From assembly GCA_028708425.1 (NCBI GenBank), contig JAQVYY010000034.1, positions 1 through 38,360 of the forward strand: a DNA stretch of 38,360 nucleotides. The letters are read 5' to 3'. Position numbers and translations under genes: made by a program. Of the stretch, positions 16,523 to 27,350 are shown piece by piece (positions within the stretch are counted from its first letter, which is position 1; the number at the start of each line of letters is the position of its first letter). The stretch comes from Bacteroidales bacterium. GTDB lineage: Bacteria; Bacteroidota; Bacteroidia; Bacteroidales; Tenuifilaceae. Below the pieces are notes generated by a model, which saw only the letters and a list, made by a program, of their open reading frames with translations, searched no databases and was not told where the DNA came from.

Positions 16523-17776
16523 CTACAAATTACGCACCTCAATAATCTCATCCCAGCGGGTGGTGTAGGCGGGCGATTTTTTTTCCTGTTTTACTTTCCA
16601 GTCGCGGCTATTTCCCTGTACGGCTAGCTTAACCGTGCTCTTGCCGTATTTGGCATTCAAAAAATCGGTTACTTTCGATACCGAGTTCAGCTTGTTGCTA
16701 TCGTAGTGCTCAAACAGGTTTTGCTGTATGGCGTTTTCGGGGCAAATTTCGCTTACAATTACCCCCGCTTTTTTGTATAACAGGTTGGGGATAAATACTT
16801 TTTTTAGCCCATTAATGGCGGCTTTGGTAATTATGCTATCCGAGTTCGATGCAACGGGTAGGGTTACGGTAATGCTGCGCAATACGTATTTCTGTGTTTC
16901 CGAAAAGGGGTCGGTATGTATAAAGATAGTAACGAAACGAGCTACCGATTTTTGTTTGCGCAGCTTGGCGGCACAGGTGGTGGCATGCGATGAGACCGAC
17001 TCCTTAATTACCTCAATATCCGATAGTTTTTTGCCAAATGCTCTGGTGGTGGCAATACTTTTTTTGGGCGGCATTATCGTTTCTAGGTCGATGCACGATT
17101 TTCCGCGTAGCTCCTCCTTTAGCCTGTGCCCCTGAACGGTCATATGCCTACGAATCCAGTCGGTGCTTAGGTTGGTAAAATCGAGGGCTGTATTTACCCC
17201 ATGTTTTTTAAGAAGAATGGCGTATCGGCGACCCACGCCCCAAATATCCTCAACGGGAGTATTGGCAAGTGCCCATAGGCGCTGGTTTTCGGTTTCTATG
17301 GCGAATACCCCAGTACGCTTTTTGGCTATTCGGTTCGCAATTTTTGCAAGGCTTTTGGTTGGTGCTATGCCAATACCGATGGGCATCCCAATGTCTTTCT
17401 GAATAGTTTTTCTGATATTTTGCCCGTAAATGGTGAAGTCGGTGCGAATTCCCTTTAAATCGATAAATGCCTCGTCGATGGAGTAAATTTCAATAAAAGG
17501 GGAGAAGTCCCGCAGGGTATTCATTACCCTATGCGAAATATCGCCATACAGAGCATAATTTGATGAGTACACCCTAACGTTTTGCTGGGCAATAAGATCC
17601 TTGCGTTTAAACACGGGTTCGCCCATTTTTAGCCCAAGGGCTTTAGCCTCGTTGGATCGTGAAATGATGCAGCCATCGTTGTTCGAGAGCACAACCACGG
17701 GCACCCCCTCGAGCAGAGGGTTAAAAATTCGCTCGCACGACACGTAAAAGTTATTACAATCTATTAGGGCAAACAT
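16523..17776 (-). CDS. umuC: Y-family DNA polymerase V catalytic subunit UmuC
   Basis: The 417-residue translesion polymerase subunit copies damaged DNA with low fidelity once UmuD has been processed. It opens with the Y-family catalytic block [17 protein letters not shown], followed by [15 protein letters not shown], the second metal site [10 protein letters not shown], and the helix-hairpin-helix segment [16 protein letters not shown]. The little-finger region and a UmuC-type tail ([12 protein letters not shown]) complete it. The length is normal for UmuC (about 420 residues). It starts 4 bp after the umuD stop, so the two are cotranscribed and probably translationally coupled. Confidence 0.95.
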   Translation of the reverse strand: MFALIDCNNFYVSCERIFNPLLEGVPVVVLSNNDGCIISRSNEAKALGLKMGEPVFKRKDLIAQQNVRVYSSNYALYGDISHRVMNTLRDFSPFIEIYSIDEAFIDLKGIRTDFTIYGQNIRKTIQKDIGMPIGIGIAPTKSLAKIANRIAKKRTGVFAIETENQRLWALANTPVEDIWGVGRRYAILLKKHGVNTALDFTNLSTDWIRRHMTVQGHRLKEELRGKSCIDLETIMPPKKSIATTRAFGKKLSDIEVIKESVSSHATTCAAKLRKQKSVARFVTIFIHTDPFSETQKYVLRSITVTLPVASNSDSIITKAAINGLKKVFIPNLLYKKAGVIVSEICPENAIQQNLFEHYDSNKLNSVSKVTDFLNAKYGKSTVKLAVQGNSRDWKVKQEKKSPAYTTRWDEIIEVRNL

Positions 17777-17780
17777 CGCG

Positions 17781-18230
17781 CTAAAATTTATGAATACAGT
17801 GCGTTACCACGCCCCATAACCGAAAATCGGACTCCTTCTCAATTTTAATGGGGGCAAAATCTTTGTTTTCGGGCATCAGGTAAAAATCACCATCAACCTT
17901 ACTTACCTTTTTTACGGTAAATTCACCGTCAATAAAGCAAACTAGAACGGAATTATGCTTGGGTTCGAGCGATTTGTCAATTATCAGAATGTCGCCATCG
18001 TGAATTCCAACGTCAATCATAGAGTTGCCTCTTACCCTGGCAAAAAAGGTGGAGTTGGGGTGCTGTATAAGTAGCTTATTTAGATCGAGTTTACCCTCTA
18101 AATAATCATCGGCGGGCGAAGGGAATCCTGCGCTAATAAAGGCATTTACAAGGGGTAGTTTTAGCTCCTCCGATAGGTCGGGAACAAAAAACTCGAGGTT
18201 AGATTCTGTGGTGGTGGACTTGCGAGTCAT
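17781..18230 (-). CDS. umuD: UmuD, self-cleaving LexA-family mutagenesis protein
   Basis: The 149-residue protein starts at the ATG at 18230 ([11 protein letters not shown]). An upstream in-frame ATG at 18308 would place the promoter inside the coding region and is rejected. The LexA/S24 features are complete: cleavage site A34-G35 (ISAGFPSPA), nucleophile S70 (GNSMIDVG) and general base K107 (EFTVKKV). The S-K spacing of 37 matches E. coli UmuD (S60/K97). After RecA-stimulated cleavage it forms the UmuD' dimer that joins UmuC as polymerase V. It has no DNA-binding domain, which separates it from LexA. Confidence 0.95.
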   Translation of the reverse strand: MTRKSTTTESNLEFFVPDLSEELKLPLVNAFISAGFPSPADDYLEGKLDLNKLLIQHPNSTFFARVRGNSMIDVGIHDGDILIIDKSLEPKHNSVLVCFIDGEFTVKKVSKVDGDFYLMPENKDFAPIKIEKESDFRLWGVVTHCIHKF

Positions 18231-18249
18231 AGCTAAATAAATATTTCCA

Positions 18250-18282
18250 CAAAGGTATAAAAAATGCTGTTGGCTTTTCCAA
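18250..18282 (-). promoter_or_regulatory. umuDC promoter
   Basis: On the minus strand the -7 box TACCTTTG (18250-18257) lies 19 nt upstream of the umuD ATG. A -33-like TTGG (18279-18282) sits 21 bp farther upstream, the spacing expected in Bacteroidota. I see no obvious SOS-box palindrome. Confidence 0.65.
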
Positions 18283-18718
18283 TTCCCCACTACCATTCGA
18301 GTAAGCAAACTTTTAGCTCTTAGTTCTTAGTTTTTAGTTTTCAACACTGCGGCAGGCTCAGTGCACCGCTTTTCACTGCTCACCGCTCACTGCTTACTGC
18401 TCACTGTTCACTTTCTCAACCTCAACCTTGCTTTTAGCTTTTAGTCTTTAGGGTTTCGCATTCCCCATTCAAACACGCATGCTTTTAGTTTTTGTTCTTA
18501 CTTGTTAACTTTCCACTTTTCACTTAAGGCACTTGTCATTGCTCACCTTCTCAATCTCAACCTCAACCTCAACCTCAACCTCAACCTCAACCTCAACCTC
18601 AACCTCAACCTTACTCTCAATCCACCCAAGCACCCTTTGTTTACTGTAAAAAATCAAATAATCATATTTTTATTAACCCAAATTAATATATATGTTTCCA
18701 CAACTCCTAAAATTCTGC
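18283..18718. repeat. Repeat-rich intergenic region with (CTCAAC)9
   Basis: This gap between the divergent umuD and secA promoters is low-complexity. It contains TTAGTTTTTAGTTTT-like runs (18310-18345), degenerate CACTGCTCACTGCTTACTG repeats (18375-18410), and a perfect (CTCAAC)9 tract at 18556-18609. A short ORF reading LNLNLN is a translation of this tract. No gene is recognisable. Confidence 0.85.
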
Positions 18719-18726
18719 TAAATTTG
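18719..18726 (+). promoter_or_regulatory. -7 box of secA
   Basis: TAAATTTG matches TAnnTTTG. It lies 50 nt before the secA ATG at 18777. A TTTC at the -33 distance is a weak match. Confidence 0.55.
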
Positions 18727-18776
18727 CAAGTCATAACCTAAACAGCAACGCAAATTAATTTAAACAACATAAACCC

Positions 18777-21700
18777 ATGGGTGCAATAGACAAAATTTTA
18801 TCAAAATTTTTTGGCAATAAGGCTCAACGCGATTTAAAGGAGCTAACGCCGTATCTCGAAAGAATAAAAGAGGCCTACCCTCGTTTCACAACCCTATCGA
18901 ACGATGAGCTTCGTGCTGAAACGGATAGGTTAAAGAAACAGGTTGGTGATTATATTGCCGATGACAGGAAGAATATTGAGGAGATGAAAGCTAAGATGGA
19001 ATCCGATACCATTGACTTTGATGAGAAAGAAAGGTTGTCGGGTGAAATTGATAAGCTGGTTGAGCAGATTGACAAGAAGGTTGAGGAGGTGCTCGACAAA
19101 ATTCTACCTGAGGCTTTTTCCATAGTAAAAGAGACTGCCCGTAGGTTTAACGATAACGAAACCATTGTTGTTACGGCCAACGATTTCGACCGAAACCTAA
19201 GTACTACTCGCGATTTTGTTACCATTGAGGGCGATAAGGCGATATATAGTAACCAGTGGAGTGCTGGAGGAACCCAGATAAAGTGGGACATGGTGCATTA
19301 CGACGTGCAGCTTATTGGCGGTGTTGTGCTACATCAGGGTAAAATTGCCGAGATGGCAACCGGTGAAGGTAAAACCCTTGTGGCAACCCTGCCCGTTTTC
19401 CTAAATGCATTGGCGGGTATGGGAGTGCATATTGTTACGGTAAACGATTACCTTGCACGTCGTGACGCCGAGTGGATGGGACCAATGTACGAGTTCCATG
19501 GTTTATCGGTTGATTGTATCGATAAGCACCAGCCCAATAGCGAGGAGAGGCGCAAAGCCTATTTAGCAGATATTACCTTTGGAACCAACAATGAGTTTGG
19601 TTTCGATTATCTACGCGATAACATGGCCGTTGAACCAAACGACTTGGTACAGCGAAAGCATCACTACGCTATTGTCGATGAGGTTGACTCGGTTTTAATT
19701 GACGATGCCCGTACACCGCTTATTATTTCGGGACCTGTACCAAAGGGTGACGACCAGCTGTTTGAGGTTTACAAACCAAAGGTTGAGAAGCTGGTTAATA
19801 ATCAGCGTAATATGGTTACTCAGCTGTTAGCCGACGCCAAGAAGCTAATTGCTGAAGGTAAAAAAGAGGAGGGTGGAAAGATTCTGTTAAGAGCATTTAA
19901 GGGGTATCCAAAATATAACCCTTTAATTAAGTACCTTAGCGAGCAGGGCAATAAGGCACTCTTACTAAAAACAGAGAACTTTTACATGCAGGAGAACAAT
20001 AAGCATATGCATGTTGTAACCGATGATTTGCTTTTTGTTGTTGATGAAAAACAGAATTCTATTGAGCTAACCGATAAGGGGATCGACCTGATGACGTCAG
20101 CGTCCGAAGACTCTAACTTCTTTATTCTTCCCGATATAGGGTCCGAAATTGCCGAAATTGAAAAGGCTGAAATGAAGCCCCAAAAGAAATTGGAGGCCAA
20201 GGAGGAGTTAATGCGTGATTTCTCAATAAAATCGGAGAGAGTACATACTGTTAACCAGCTGCTTAAAGCTTACACCATGTTCGAAAAGGATGTGGAGTAC
20301 GTTGTAATGGATAACAAGGTTAAAATTGTTGATGAGCAAACCGGACGTATTCTCGATGGCCGCCGTTATTCCGATGGCTTACATCAGGCTATTGAAGCTA
20401 AGGAGCGGGTTAAGGTTGAGGCCGCTACGCAAACTTTTGCAACGGTAACCCTGCAGAACTACTTCCGTATGTATCACAAGTTGGCCGGTATGACAGGTAC
20501 TGCCGAAACGGAAGCAGGTGAACTTTGGTCAATTTACGAGCTAGATGTTGTGGTTATTCCGACCAACAGGCCCATTGTACGTGCCGATATGGAGGACTTG
20601 GTTTATAAAACCAAGCGCGAGAAGTACGTGGCTGCAATCGATGAGATTGAAAATCTTGTAAATGCTAATCGCCCGGTGCTGGTTGGTACCACATCAGTTG
20701 AAATTTCTGAGCTGCTTAGCAGGATGCTTAAAATGAAAGGTATTAAGCATAACGTGCTAAATGCTAAGCTACACCAGCGTGAGGCCGATATTGTTGCAGA
20801 GGCTGGACAAGCCAAAACGGTTACTATTGCCACCAATATGGCGGGTAGGGGTACCGACATTAAGCTAAGCCCACAGGTTAAGGAAGCCGGTGGTTTGGCA
20901 ATTATTGGAACTGAACGACACGAGTCGCGGCGTGTTGATAGGCAGCTGCGCGGACGTGCAGGACGACAGGGTGACCCCGGTTCATCGCAGTTTTATGTTT
21001 CGCTTGAGGACGATTTGATGCGCCTGTTTGGCTCCGACCGAATTGCCAAGGTAATGGATAGCCTTGGCCTGAAGGAGGGCGAGGTTATTCAGCATTCTAT
21101 GATTTCGAAATCAATAGAACGTGCTCAGAAAAAGGTGGAGGAGAACAACTTCGGCATACGGAAGCGGTTGTTGGAGTACGACGACGTTATGAACTCGCAG
21201 CGTGAAGTGATTTACACACGCCGACACAATGCCCTGCATGGCGAACGTATTGATGTTGATGTGGCCAATATGCTTTACGATGTAAGCGTTTCTATTATTA
21301 ACGAAACCCATGGTAATGTCGATTACGATGAGTTTAAGTTCGAACTTATTCGAAATCTTTCTATTGAGGCTCCAGTTTCCGAGAAAGAATACCTTCAGGA
21401 CTCACCCGATGTGCTAACTGAAAAAATTTACCGTGCATCGCTCGAATCGTATGAGCATAAAATTCAAAGTATTGCTCGTCAGGCTTACCCAGTAATAAAA
21501 GATGTTTACGAGAAGCAATCGGCTATCTACGAGAATATTGTTGTACCCATTTCCGATGGGCAGAAAGTATTCCAAATAGTAACAAATCTTGAAAAAGCCT
21601 ACGAATCGGGGGCAAAAGAGCTGGCCCGCTCATTCAGTAAAACCATTATTCTTTATGTTATTGATGATTACTGGAAAGAGCACCTGCGTGAGATGGATGA

Positions 21701-22064
21701 GCTGAAGCAGAGCGTTCAGAATGCTGCATACGAACAGAAAGATCCCTTGTTGATATACAAGTTTGAAGCTTACGAGCTGTTCAAAAATATGCTCGATCGC
21801 ATTAACCGTGATGTGGTATCTATCCTAATTAAAGCGCACATACCACTTCGCGACCCCAGTCAGGTGCAAGAGGCCAAAGGTCGTCGCAAGCTCGATATGA
21901 GCAAGTACGAAACTAGCCGTACCGATGCATTGCAGGCCGGAGCAAATACTCAGGAGCGTAGCAATGCGCCAGTAAGGGTAGAGAAAAAGGTTGGTCGCAA
22001 CGATCCCTGTCCATGCGGCAGCGGGAAAAAATACAAGAATTGCCACGGCAAGAATGCGGGTTAA
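18777..22064 (+). CDS. secA: Preprotein translocase ATPase SecA
   Basis: The 1,095-residue motor pushes unfolded preproteins through SecYEG. NBD1 has Walker A GEGKT at 196-200 and Walker B with [14 protein letters not shown]. The preprotein-crosslinking region, NBD2 ([30 protein letters not shown]) and helical scaffold follow. The extreme C-terminus is the zinc-binding SEC-C motif [14 protein letters not shown]. The extra N-terminal sequence (about residues 45-160) is the insertion typical of Bacteroidota SecA, and it explains the length above the 901 residues of E. coli. It has its own promoter and a strong terminator, so it is monocistronic. Confidence 0.98.
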   Translation: MGAIDKILSKFFGNKAQRDLKELTPYLERIKEAYPRFTTLSNDELRAETDRLKKQVGDYIADDRKNIEEMKAKMESDTIDFDEKERLSGEIDKLVEQIDKKVEEVLDKILPEAFSIVKETARRFNDNETIVVTANDFDRNLSTTRDFVTIEGDKAIYSNQWSAGGTQIKWDMVHYDVQLIGGVVLHQGKIAEMATGEGKTLVATLPVFLNALAGMGVHIVTVNDYLARRDAEWMGPMYEFHGLSVDCIDKHQPNSEERRKAYLADITFGTNNEFGFDYLRDNMAVEPNDLVQRKHHYAIVDEVDSVLIDDARTPLIISGPVPKGDDQLFEVYKPKVEKLVNNQRNMVTQLLADAKKLIAEGKKEEGGKILLRAFKGYPKYNPLIKYLSEQGNKALLLKTENFYMQENNKHMHVVTDDLLFVVDEKQNSIELTDKGIDLMTSASEDSNFFILPDIGSEIAEIEKAEMKPQKKLEAKEELMRDFSIKSERVHTVNQLLKAYTMFEKDVEYVVMDNKVKIVDEQTGRILDGRRYSDGLHQAIEAKERVKVEAATQTFATVTLQNYFRMYHKLAGMTGTAETEAGELWSIYELDVVVIPTNRPIVRADMEDLVYKTKREKYVAAIDEIENLVNANRPVLVGTTSVEISELLSRMLKMKGIKHNVLNAKLHQREADIVAEAGQAKTVTIATNMAGRGTDIKLSPQVKEAGGLAIIGTERHESRRVDRQLRGRAGRQGDPGSSQFYVSLEDDLMRLFGSDRIAKVMDSLGLKEGEVIQHSMISKSIERAQKKVEENNFGIRKRLLEYDDVMNSQREVIYTRRHNALHGERIDVDVANMLYDVSVSIINETHGNVDYDEFKFELIRNLSIEAPVSEKEYLQDSPDVLTEKIYRASLESYEHKIQSIARQAYPVIKDVYEKQSAIYENIVVPISDGQKVFQIVTNLEKAYESGAKELARSFSKTIILYVIDDYWKEHLREMDELKQSVQNAAYEQKDPLLIYKFEAYELFKNMLDRINRDVVSILIKAHIPLRDPSQVQEAKGRRKLDMSKYETSRTDALQAGANTQERSNAPVRVEKKVGRNDPCPCGSGKKYKNCHGKNAG

Positions 22065-22072
22065 AATCTAGC

Positions 22073-22115
22073 AAAAAGTATGGGCTGTCAAATTAATGGC
22101 AGCCCATACTTTTTT
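22073..22115 (+). terminator. Rho-independent terminator of secA
   Basis: AAAAAGTATGGGCTG (22073-22087) pairs perfectly with CAGCCCATACTTTTT (22100-22114/5), with a 12-base loop and a trailing T run. It begins 8 bp after the stop codon. Confidence 0.95.
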
Positions 22116-22190
22116 GCATTAAACTAATTTGAACTCTGTGGGTCAAATTTTGAAATTACAGAAAATTAGTTTCGACATAAAATTTTAACC

Positions 22191-24200
22191 ATGCGATATA
22201 ACTTTTTATTAACTTTTCTTGCTGTTGTTATTGGTTTTAGCAGCTGTAGCAACTCTAAAACGCCTCCCATTATCGACCGGGAGCTAATTTTTGGTACCCC
22301 AGAAATATCGAGCGGAAGGCTTTCGCCTGATGGTGAGTTCTTAGCTTTTCTCAGGCCCTACAACGGGATTCAAAATATTTGGATAAAGCCCAGGGATGCC
22401 TCATTCGATATGGCCTTACCTGTAACTTCCGAAACTACTCGTCCCATACGTGGCTATTTTTGGTCGGGCGATGGTAAGTATATTCTTTACGTACAGGATA
22501 ATGCTGGTGATGAGAACTATAATGTGTATGCCGTAAACCCTTCCGAAGCTAAAGAAGATGTACTACCCGAGGCACGTAACCTGACCAACCTGAGCCATGT
22601 TCGTGTGCAAATTCATCATATTTCCCGAATTGATCATGACCTTATGTTTGTTGGATTAAACGATAGGGATAAGGTATGGCACGATCTATATAGCCTTAAA
22701 ATATCAACAGGTGAGTTAGCTCTGCTTAAAAAGAATACCAATAGGTATATTTCATGGGTTTTCGACCATAATGATAACCTTAGGTTGGCGCAACGCTCTA
22801 GCGTTGACGGGACAAGAGAACTTTGGCGAATGGACGATGGCATGCAAAAGGTTTTATATACATCAACTATGTTCGAAACCGCCTACCCACTGCAATTTAC
22901 AAAGGATAATTGCAATTTTTATTTCGTTTCAAATGCCGAGGATGGTACTGATTTTACCCAGCTTTATAGCATGAACATAGAAACAGGAGAGCTCAAATTT
23001 ATTGAAAGTGATCCCGAGCAAAAGGCCGATTTTGGTAAGTTAGTCCTTTCCCAAAAAACTTTTGAGCCGTTATACACCTACTATGCCGATGCTTTTAATC
23101 GCAGGTATTTTAAAGATGTCAACTTTGAGAACCATTACAATGCATTAGCTAATAAATTTAAGGGTAAGGAGGTAAATATCTACAATGCAACCACCGATGA
23201 ACGTTACTGGCTTGTAAGCGTGTGGTCCGATACGAACCCCAGTAACATCTATATTTATGATATGGAAACCGGCGAATTGTCGTTTCAGTATAATCCTCGT
23301 TCAACCCTGCCAACCGAGTTTTTATCCAAAATGCGGAGCATTACTTATCCATCGTCCGATGGACTCGAAATTCAGGCCTACCTCACGCTACCAAATGGTT
23401 ATGGTGATACCGATTTACCATTGGTTGTTTTACCTCATGGCGGGCCGTGGGCTCGCGATTGGTGGGGGTACGACAAATACGTACAGTTCTTGGCAAATAG
23501 GGGTTACGCCGTTTTACAACCCAATTTTAGGGGGTCAAAAGGATTTGGTAAGAAGTTTTTAAATGCTGGAAATGGCGAGTGGGGCAACCTAATGCAGGAT
23601 GATATCACATGGGGTGTTAAGCATTTGATTGATAAAGGTATAGTTGATAAGGATAGGGTAGGGATTTTCGGAATATCGTATGGTGGTTATGCTGCCCTTG
23701 CAGGGCTTGCCTTTACACCCGAGGTTTATGCGTGCGGAATATCGTTCGTTGGTCCATCCAACTTAATTACCCTTTTAAACTCAATACCCCCATACTGGGA
23801 GGCTATTCGTATCTCCTTTTACCACCGAATTGGAAATCCAACTACACCCGAAGGGTTAGCCAAAATTCAACAGCAATCGCCACTGTTCTCGGCCGATAAA
23901 ATTGCAGCACCGCTACTTGTGGTGCAGGGGCAGAATGACCCTAGGGTCAAAAAGGCCGAATCCGATCAAATAGTTGTGGCCTTGCGCAATAGGGGGTTCG
24001 ATGTGGAGTATATAAATGCTCCCGATGAGGGGCATGGTTTTGTTCGACCTGTAAATAGAATGGCATTTGTAGCAACAATGGAAAAGTTTTTGGCTACCCA
24101 TCTAGGCGGACGGTACCAGAGCGAGATACCCGAACCAATAAAAAATCGATTAAAAGAGATAACGGTTGATGTAAGTACCGTAACTCTCGAAGAGAAATAG
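22191..24200 (+). CDS. S9 family prolyl-oligopeptidase-like lipoprotein
   Basis: The 669-residue protein is a predicted exported lipoprotein, with a signal peptide ending in a lipobox (GFSSC, C19). Residues 30-400 form a beta-propeller (WSGDGKYILYVQD, DGTDFTQLYSMNIETGEL repeats) that screens peptide substrates. The C-terminal alpha/beta-hydrolase carries the catalytic triad S496 (GISYGGY), D583 (QGQNDPRV) and H615 (DEGHGF). This fits dipeptidyl- or acylaminoacyl-peptidases of clan SC that release short peptides in the periplasm or at the surface. The exact specificity cannot be read from sequence. A structured repeat begins 2 bp after its TAG stop. Confidence 0.93.
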   Translation: MRYNFLLTFLAVVIGFSSCSNSKTPPIIDRELIFGTPEISSGRLSPDGEFLAFLRPYNGIQNIWIKPRDASFDMALPVTSETTRPIRGYFWSGDGKYILYVQDNAGDENYNVYAVNPSEAKEDVLPEARNLTNLSHVRVQIHHISRIDHDLMFVGLNDRDKVWHDLYSLKISTGELALLKKNTNRYISWVFDHNDNLRLAQRSSVDGTRELWRMDDGMQKVLYTSTMFETAYPLQFTKDNCNFYFVSNAEDGTDFTQLYSMNIETGELKFIESDPEQKADFGKLVLSQKTFEPLYTYYADAFNRRYFKDVNFENHYNALANKFKGKEVNIYNATTDERYWLVSVWSDTNPSNIYIYDMETGELSFQYNPRSTLPTEFLSKMRSITYPSSDGLEIQAYLTLPNGYGDTDLPLVVLPHGGPWARDWWGYDKYVQFLANRGYAVLQPNFRGSKGFGKKFLNAGNGEWGNLMQDDITWGVKHLIDKGIVDKDRVGIFGISYGGYAALAGLAFTPEVYACGISFVGPSNLITLLNSIPPYWEAIRISFYHRIGNPTTPEGLAKIQQQSPLFSADKIAAPLLVVQGQNDPRVKKAESDQIVVALRNRGFDVEYINAPDEGHGFVRPVNRMAFVATMEKFLATHLGGRYQSEIPEPIKNRLKEITVDVSTVTLEEK

Positions 24201-24202
24201 TC

Positions 24203-24352
24203 TTAACCCGCATTATTCATCAAATTTGTAAAAGATGAATACAAATGCAGATTATCACAACATAGTCGAGCCCAATTTTGGGCAACTAGATTGGTTGTGA
24301 GACCTAGTCGCTGTGGGAGACAGCAATTATTCGAATGAATAATTGGGGTTAA
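24203..24352 (+). repeat. Structured interspersed repeat, copy 6
   Basis: Full-length 150-bp copy beginning TTAACCCGCATTATTCATC and ending AATTGGGGTTAA, 2 bp downstream of the S9 peptidase stop. It shows all three hairpins: CCCGCATTATTCATC with GATGAATGCAAATGC-like partner, CCCAATTTTGGG with its AAATTGG partner region, and AATTATTCGAATGAATAATT. Confidence 0.93.
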
Positions 24353-24430
24353 ACACATAATATTTTTGCATGGAGAGATAATTTTTTACCTCTCCATGTT
24401 TTTTACATTTAATTCTCAACCATTGTTTAG

Positions 24431-24438
24431 TATCTTTG
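24431..24438 (+). promoter_or_regulatory. -7 box of argS
   Basis: TATCTTTG is an exact TAnnTTTG match, 22 nt before the argS ATG, giving a short leader. Confidence 0.65.
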
Positions 24439-24460
24439 TACCTAATAAAAATTAATACAG

Positions 24461-26251
24461 ATGAATATCGAAGAATACCTGCTTAATATCATAAGCGATA
24501 CGCTACAAGAGCTTTACGGCCAAAGTTTTAACCAAAAACAGATGCAGGTATCTAAAACCAAGCGCGAGTTTGAGGGCGATTACACCCTGGTTGTTTTCCC
24601 CTTTCTACGAATTTCGAAGAAAAAACCCGAGGATACAGCCCAAGAGATTGGTGAACTTCTGGTGAAGAAGAATAGCTGTGTTGAGGATTTCAATGTTATT
24701 AAGGGTTTCCTAAATTTTAGCTTAAGCCGTTCGTTCTGGCGAAATACGCTCAACTCCATTGCAAGCACTCACAATTTTGGATTTGCCAAGCCCAATTCAT
24801 CGGGCAAGGTTAAAATGGTCGAGTTCTCTTCGCCAAATACCAATAAACCCTTACACCTAGGTCATATCCGAAATAATTTATTGGGATATTCAATCTCTAA
24901 CATCCTCGAGAGCAACGGGCACAAGGTGCTAAAGGTCAACTTGGTTAACGATAGGGGCATTCATATTTGTAAATCGATGATTGCTTGGCAAAAATTTGGC
25001 AATGGCGAAACGCCACAATCTAGCGGAAAGAAGGGCGATCATTTGGTTGGCGAGTACTACGTAATTTTCGATAGGGAGTATAAGAAGCAAATTCAGGAAC
25101 TCGTAGATAAAGGGGTTACCGAGGATGAGGCAAAGGTACAAGCACCCCTCATTGTTGAGGCGCAAGAAATGCTCCGAAAATGGGAGGCAAAAGACCCCGA
25201 GGTGTATGCGCTTTGGCAAAAGATGAACGGCTGGGTTTACGAGGGGTTCGATGTAACCTATAAAGCCTTAGGAATTGAATTTGATAAGATATATTACGAA
25301 TCGGAAACCTATCTATTGGGTAAGAAGATTGTAATGGAAGGTCTCGAAAAGGGTGTTTTTAGCAAAAGGGAAAATGGATCTGTGTGGGCCGATTTACGCG
25401 ACGATGGGCTCGATGAGAAGCTGCTTTTACGCGCCGATGGCACCTCGGTTTACATGACTCAGGACATTGGAACTGCCAACCAGCGTTTCTCGGATTATCG
25501 CCTCGATGATCATATCTATGTGGTTGGTAACGAGCAGGAGTACCATTTTCAGGTGCTTAAGCTAATTTTAGGGAAATTGGGTTATGATTGGAGTGACCAT
25601 CTGTACCATTTGTCGTACGGAATGGTGCAGCTGCCCGAGGGTAAAATGAAATCGCGCGAGGGTACCGTAGTTGATGCCGACGATTTGGTTGCCGAAATGA
25701 TAACAACAGCCAAAGAGATGTCGGTTGACCTTGGTAAGCTCGAAGGCTATAGCGATGATGAGGCAAACCAAATAGTTAGAATGGTGGGATTAGGAGCGTT
25801 AAAATATTTTATTCTAAAGGTCGATCCACGTAAAAACATGACCTTTAATCCAAAGGAATCTATTGATTTTAATGGCAATACAGGCCCTTTTATCCAGTAC
25901 ACCCACGCACGTATTAAGTCTGTTTTACGTAAAGCTGACGAGGCTGGAATTGCTATCCCCATAAAAATAGAGGTTGACACCATAGCTCAAAAAGAGCGCG
26001 ATCTGATAAAACTGCTACTGGATTTTCCTGCTATTGTACAGCAGGCGGGCGAGCAGCTTAGCCCTGCATTGGTTGCCAACTATGCCTACGAATTAGCTAA
26101 GGAGTACAACCAGTTCTACCACGATTTCACTATTCTTAACGAGGAGAATGAGAGCATTAAAGGCCTAAGGCTTATGCTATCAAAAGAGGTGGCAGATGCT
26201 ATTTGCCTTTCGATGGGGTTGCTGGGCATTAGCGTGCCAGATAGGATGTAA
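24461..26251 (+). CDS. argS: Arginyl-tRNA synthetase
   Basis: The 596-residue class I synthetase charges tRNA-Arg. The N-terminal tRNA-elbow-binding domain covers about residues 1-100. The catalytic domain has the HIGH motif HLGH at 132-135 and a KMSKS equivalent, KMKSREGT, near residue 390. A DALR-type anticodon-binding domain closes the protein (VANYAYELAKEYNQFYHDFTIL). The length is normal for bacterial ArgRS. The gene has a clear promoter and lies 67 bp before the threonine aldolase gene, which may be cotranscribed because no terminator is visible between them. Confidence 0.97.
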   Translation: MNIEEYLLNIISDTLQELYGQSFNQKQMQVSKTKREFEGDYTLVVFPFLRISKKKPEDTAQEIGELLVKKNSCVEDFNVIKGFLNFSLSRSFWRNTLNSIASTHNFGFAKPNSSGKVKMVEFSSPNTNKPLHLGHIRNNLLGYSISNILESNGHKVLKVNLVNDRGIHICKSMIAWQKFGNGETPQSSGKKGDHLVGEYYVIFDREYKKQIQELVDKGVTEDEAKVQAPLIVEAQEMLRKWEAKDPEVYALWQKMNGWVYEGFDVTYKALGIEFDKIYYESETYLLGKKIVMEGLEKGVFSKRENGSVWADLRDDGLDEKLLLRADGTSVYMTQDIGTANQRFSDYRLDDHIYVVGNEQEYHFQVLKLILGKLGYDWSDHLYHLSYGMVQLPEGKMKSREGTVVDADDLVAEMITTAKEMSVDLGKLEGYSDDEANQIVRMVGLGALKYFILKVDPRKNMTFNPKESIDFNGNTGPFIQYTHARIKSVLRKADEAGIAIPIKIEVDTIAQKERDLIKLLLDFPAIVQQAGEQLSPALVANYAYELAKEYNQFYHDFTILNEENESIKGLRLMLSKEVADAICLSMGLLGISVPDRM

Positions 26252-26318
26252 CTAATTTGTCGAAAATAGGTTGTAATAAGAACCCATTTGACTATTTCTG
26301 TAATTCAAAATATTAGCT

Positions 26319-27350
26319 ATGAACACCAGTAAAAGAGGTTTTGCCAGCGATAATAATTCGGGGGTTCATCCAAATATACTGGCATCGTTGGCCGATGTAA
26401 ATAGTGGTCATACCCTAGCCTACGGCGATGATCACTATACTGAGGAAGCTGTAAACCTATTCCGAAAGGAATTTGGCGAGCAGGCAGAGGTTTTTTTCGT
26501 ATTTATCGGTTCGGCTGCCAATGTGCTGGGAATAAAGGCTGCAACGCAGCCTTACAACGCCGTTATTTGCCCCGATACTGCGCATATTAATGTTGATGAG
26601 TGTGGCGCACCCGAACGGTTTTCGGGTTGTAAATTGCTTACCGTATCATGCCCCGATGGCAAGCTAACCATCGATTTGGTGAAAAAGCATATGCATGGGT
26701 TTGGTTTTCAGCACCATTCGCAGCCTAAGCTAATATCTATATCGCAGGCAACCGAGCTGGGAACGTTATATACTGTGGAAGAAATTAAGGCACTGGCTAA
26801 ATTTGCGCATGAGCACAATATGTATTTACATATGGATGGTGCTCGCGTAGCCAATGCGGCTGCTGCCATGGGGCTTAACTTTAGGGATTTTACTACCGAT
26901 GCTGGCGTTGATATCCTGTCGTTTGGTGGTACAAAAAATGGGATGATGTATGGCGAGGCGGTGGTTTTTCTTCGCCCCGAACTAGCCAAGGATTTTATGT
27001 ATACCCGAAAGCAAGGGCTACAGCTTGCTTCGAAAATGCGGTACATATCGGCTCAGTTTATAGTTTATTTAACAGGGAACCAATGGAAAACTACGGCTGA
27101 CCATGCCAACAACATGGCAAAACTTTTGGTCAAGGAGCTTAGCTCAGTTCCACAGATTAAAATAACCCAATCGGTTGATGTGAATGGTGTTTTTGCCATT
27201 GTTCCGCCCCATATTATAGAAAAGTTACAGGACGAGTATTTCTTTTACATGTGGGACGAGGAGCAATCGGAAGCACGCTGGATGACATCATGGGATACAA
27301 CCGAGGATGATATACACAGCTTTGTAAAAACCATTAAAAGCCTTTTGTAG
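26319..27350 (+). CDS. ltaE: Low-specificity L-threonine aldolase family
   Basis: The 343-residue PLP enzyme belongs to fold type I and splits threonine and allo-threonine into glycine and acetaldehyde. The Schiff-base lysine is K206 in SFGGTKNGM, and D173 (LHMDGARV) contacts the pyridine nitrogen. The N-terminal SGVHPNILASLADVNSGHTLAYGDD matches the family opening. The length is typical (about 340). Related beta-eliminating lyases share the fold, so substrate specificity is inferred. It follows argS on the same strand. Confidence 0.9.
   Translation: MNTSKRGFASDNNSGVHPNILASLADVNSGHTLAYGDDHYTEEAVNLFRKEFGEQAEVFFVFIGSAANVLGIKAATQPYNAVICPDTAHINVDECGAPERFSGCKLLTVSCPDGKLTIDLVKKHMHGFGFQHHSQPKLISISQATELGTLYTVEEIKALAKFAHEHNMYLHMDGARVANAAAAMGLNFRDFTTDAGVDILSFGGTKNGMMYGEAVVFLRPELAKDFMYTRKQGLQLASKMRYISAQFIVYLTGNQWKTTADHANNMAKLLVKELSSVPQIKITQSVDVNGVFAIVPPHIIEKLQDEYFFYMWDEEQSEARWMTSWDTTEDDIHSFVKTIKSLL

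Noticed and set aside
17781-18308. Longer umuD start at 18308
   Set aside because: The added 26 residues (MLTRMVVGNWKS...) are unlike UmuD and contain the promoter; the ATG at 18230 fits family length and promoter position.
18556-18609. Regular repeats as a CRISPR array
   Set aside because: The hexamers are contiguous with no spacers; the 150-bp family copies are kilobases apart. No cas genes are present.
18502-18741. ORF with LNLNLN repeats, could look like a repeat protein
   Set aside because: It is the translation of the (CTCAAC)9 microsatellite and overlaps the secA promoter.
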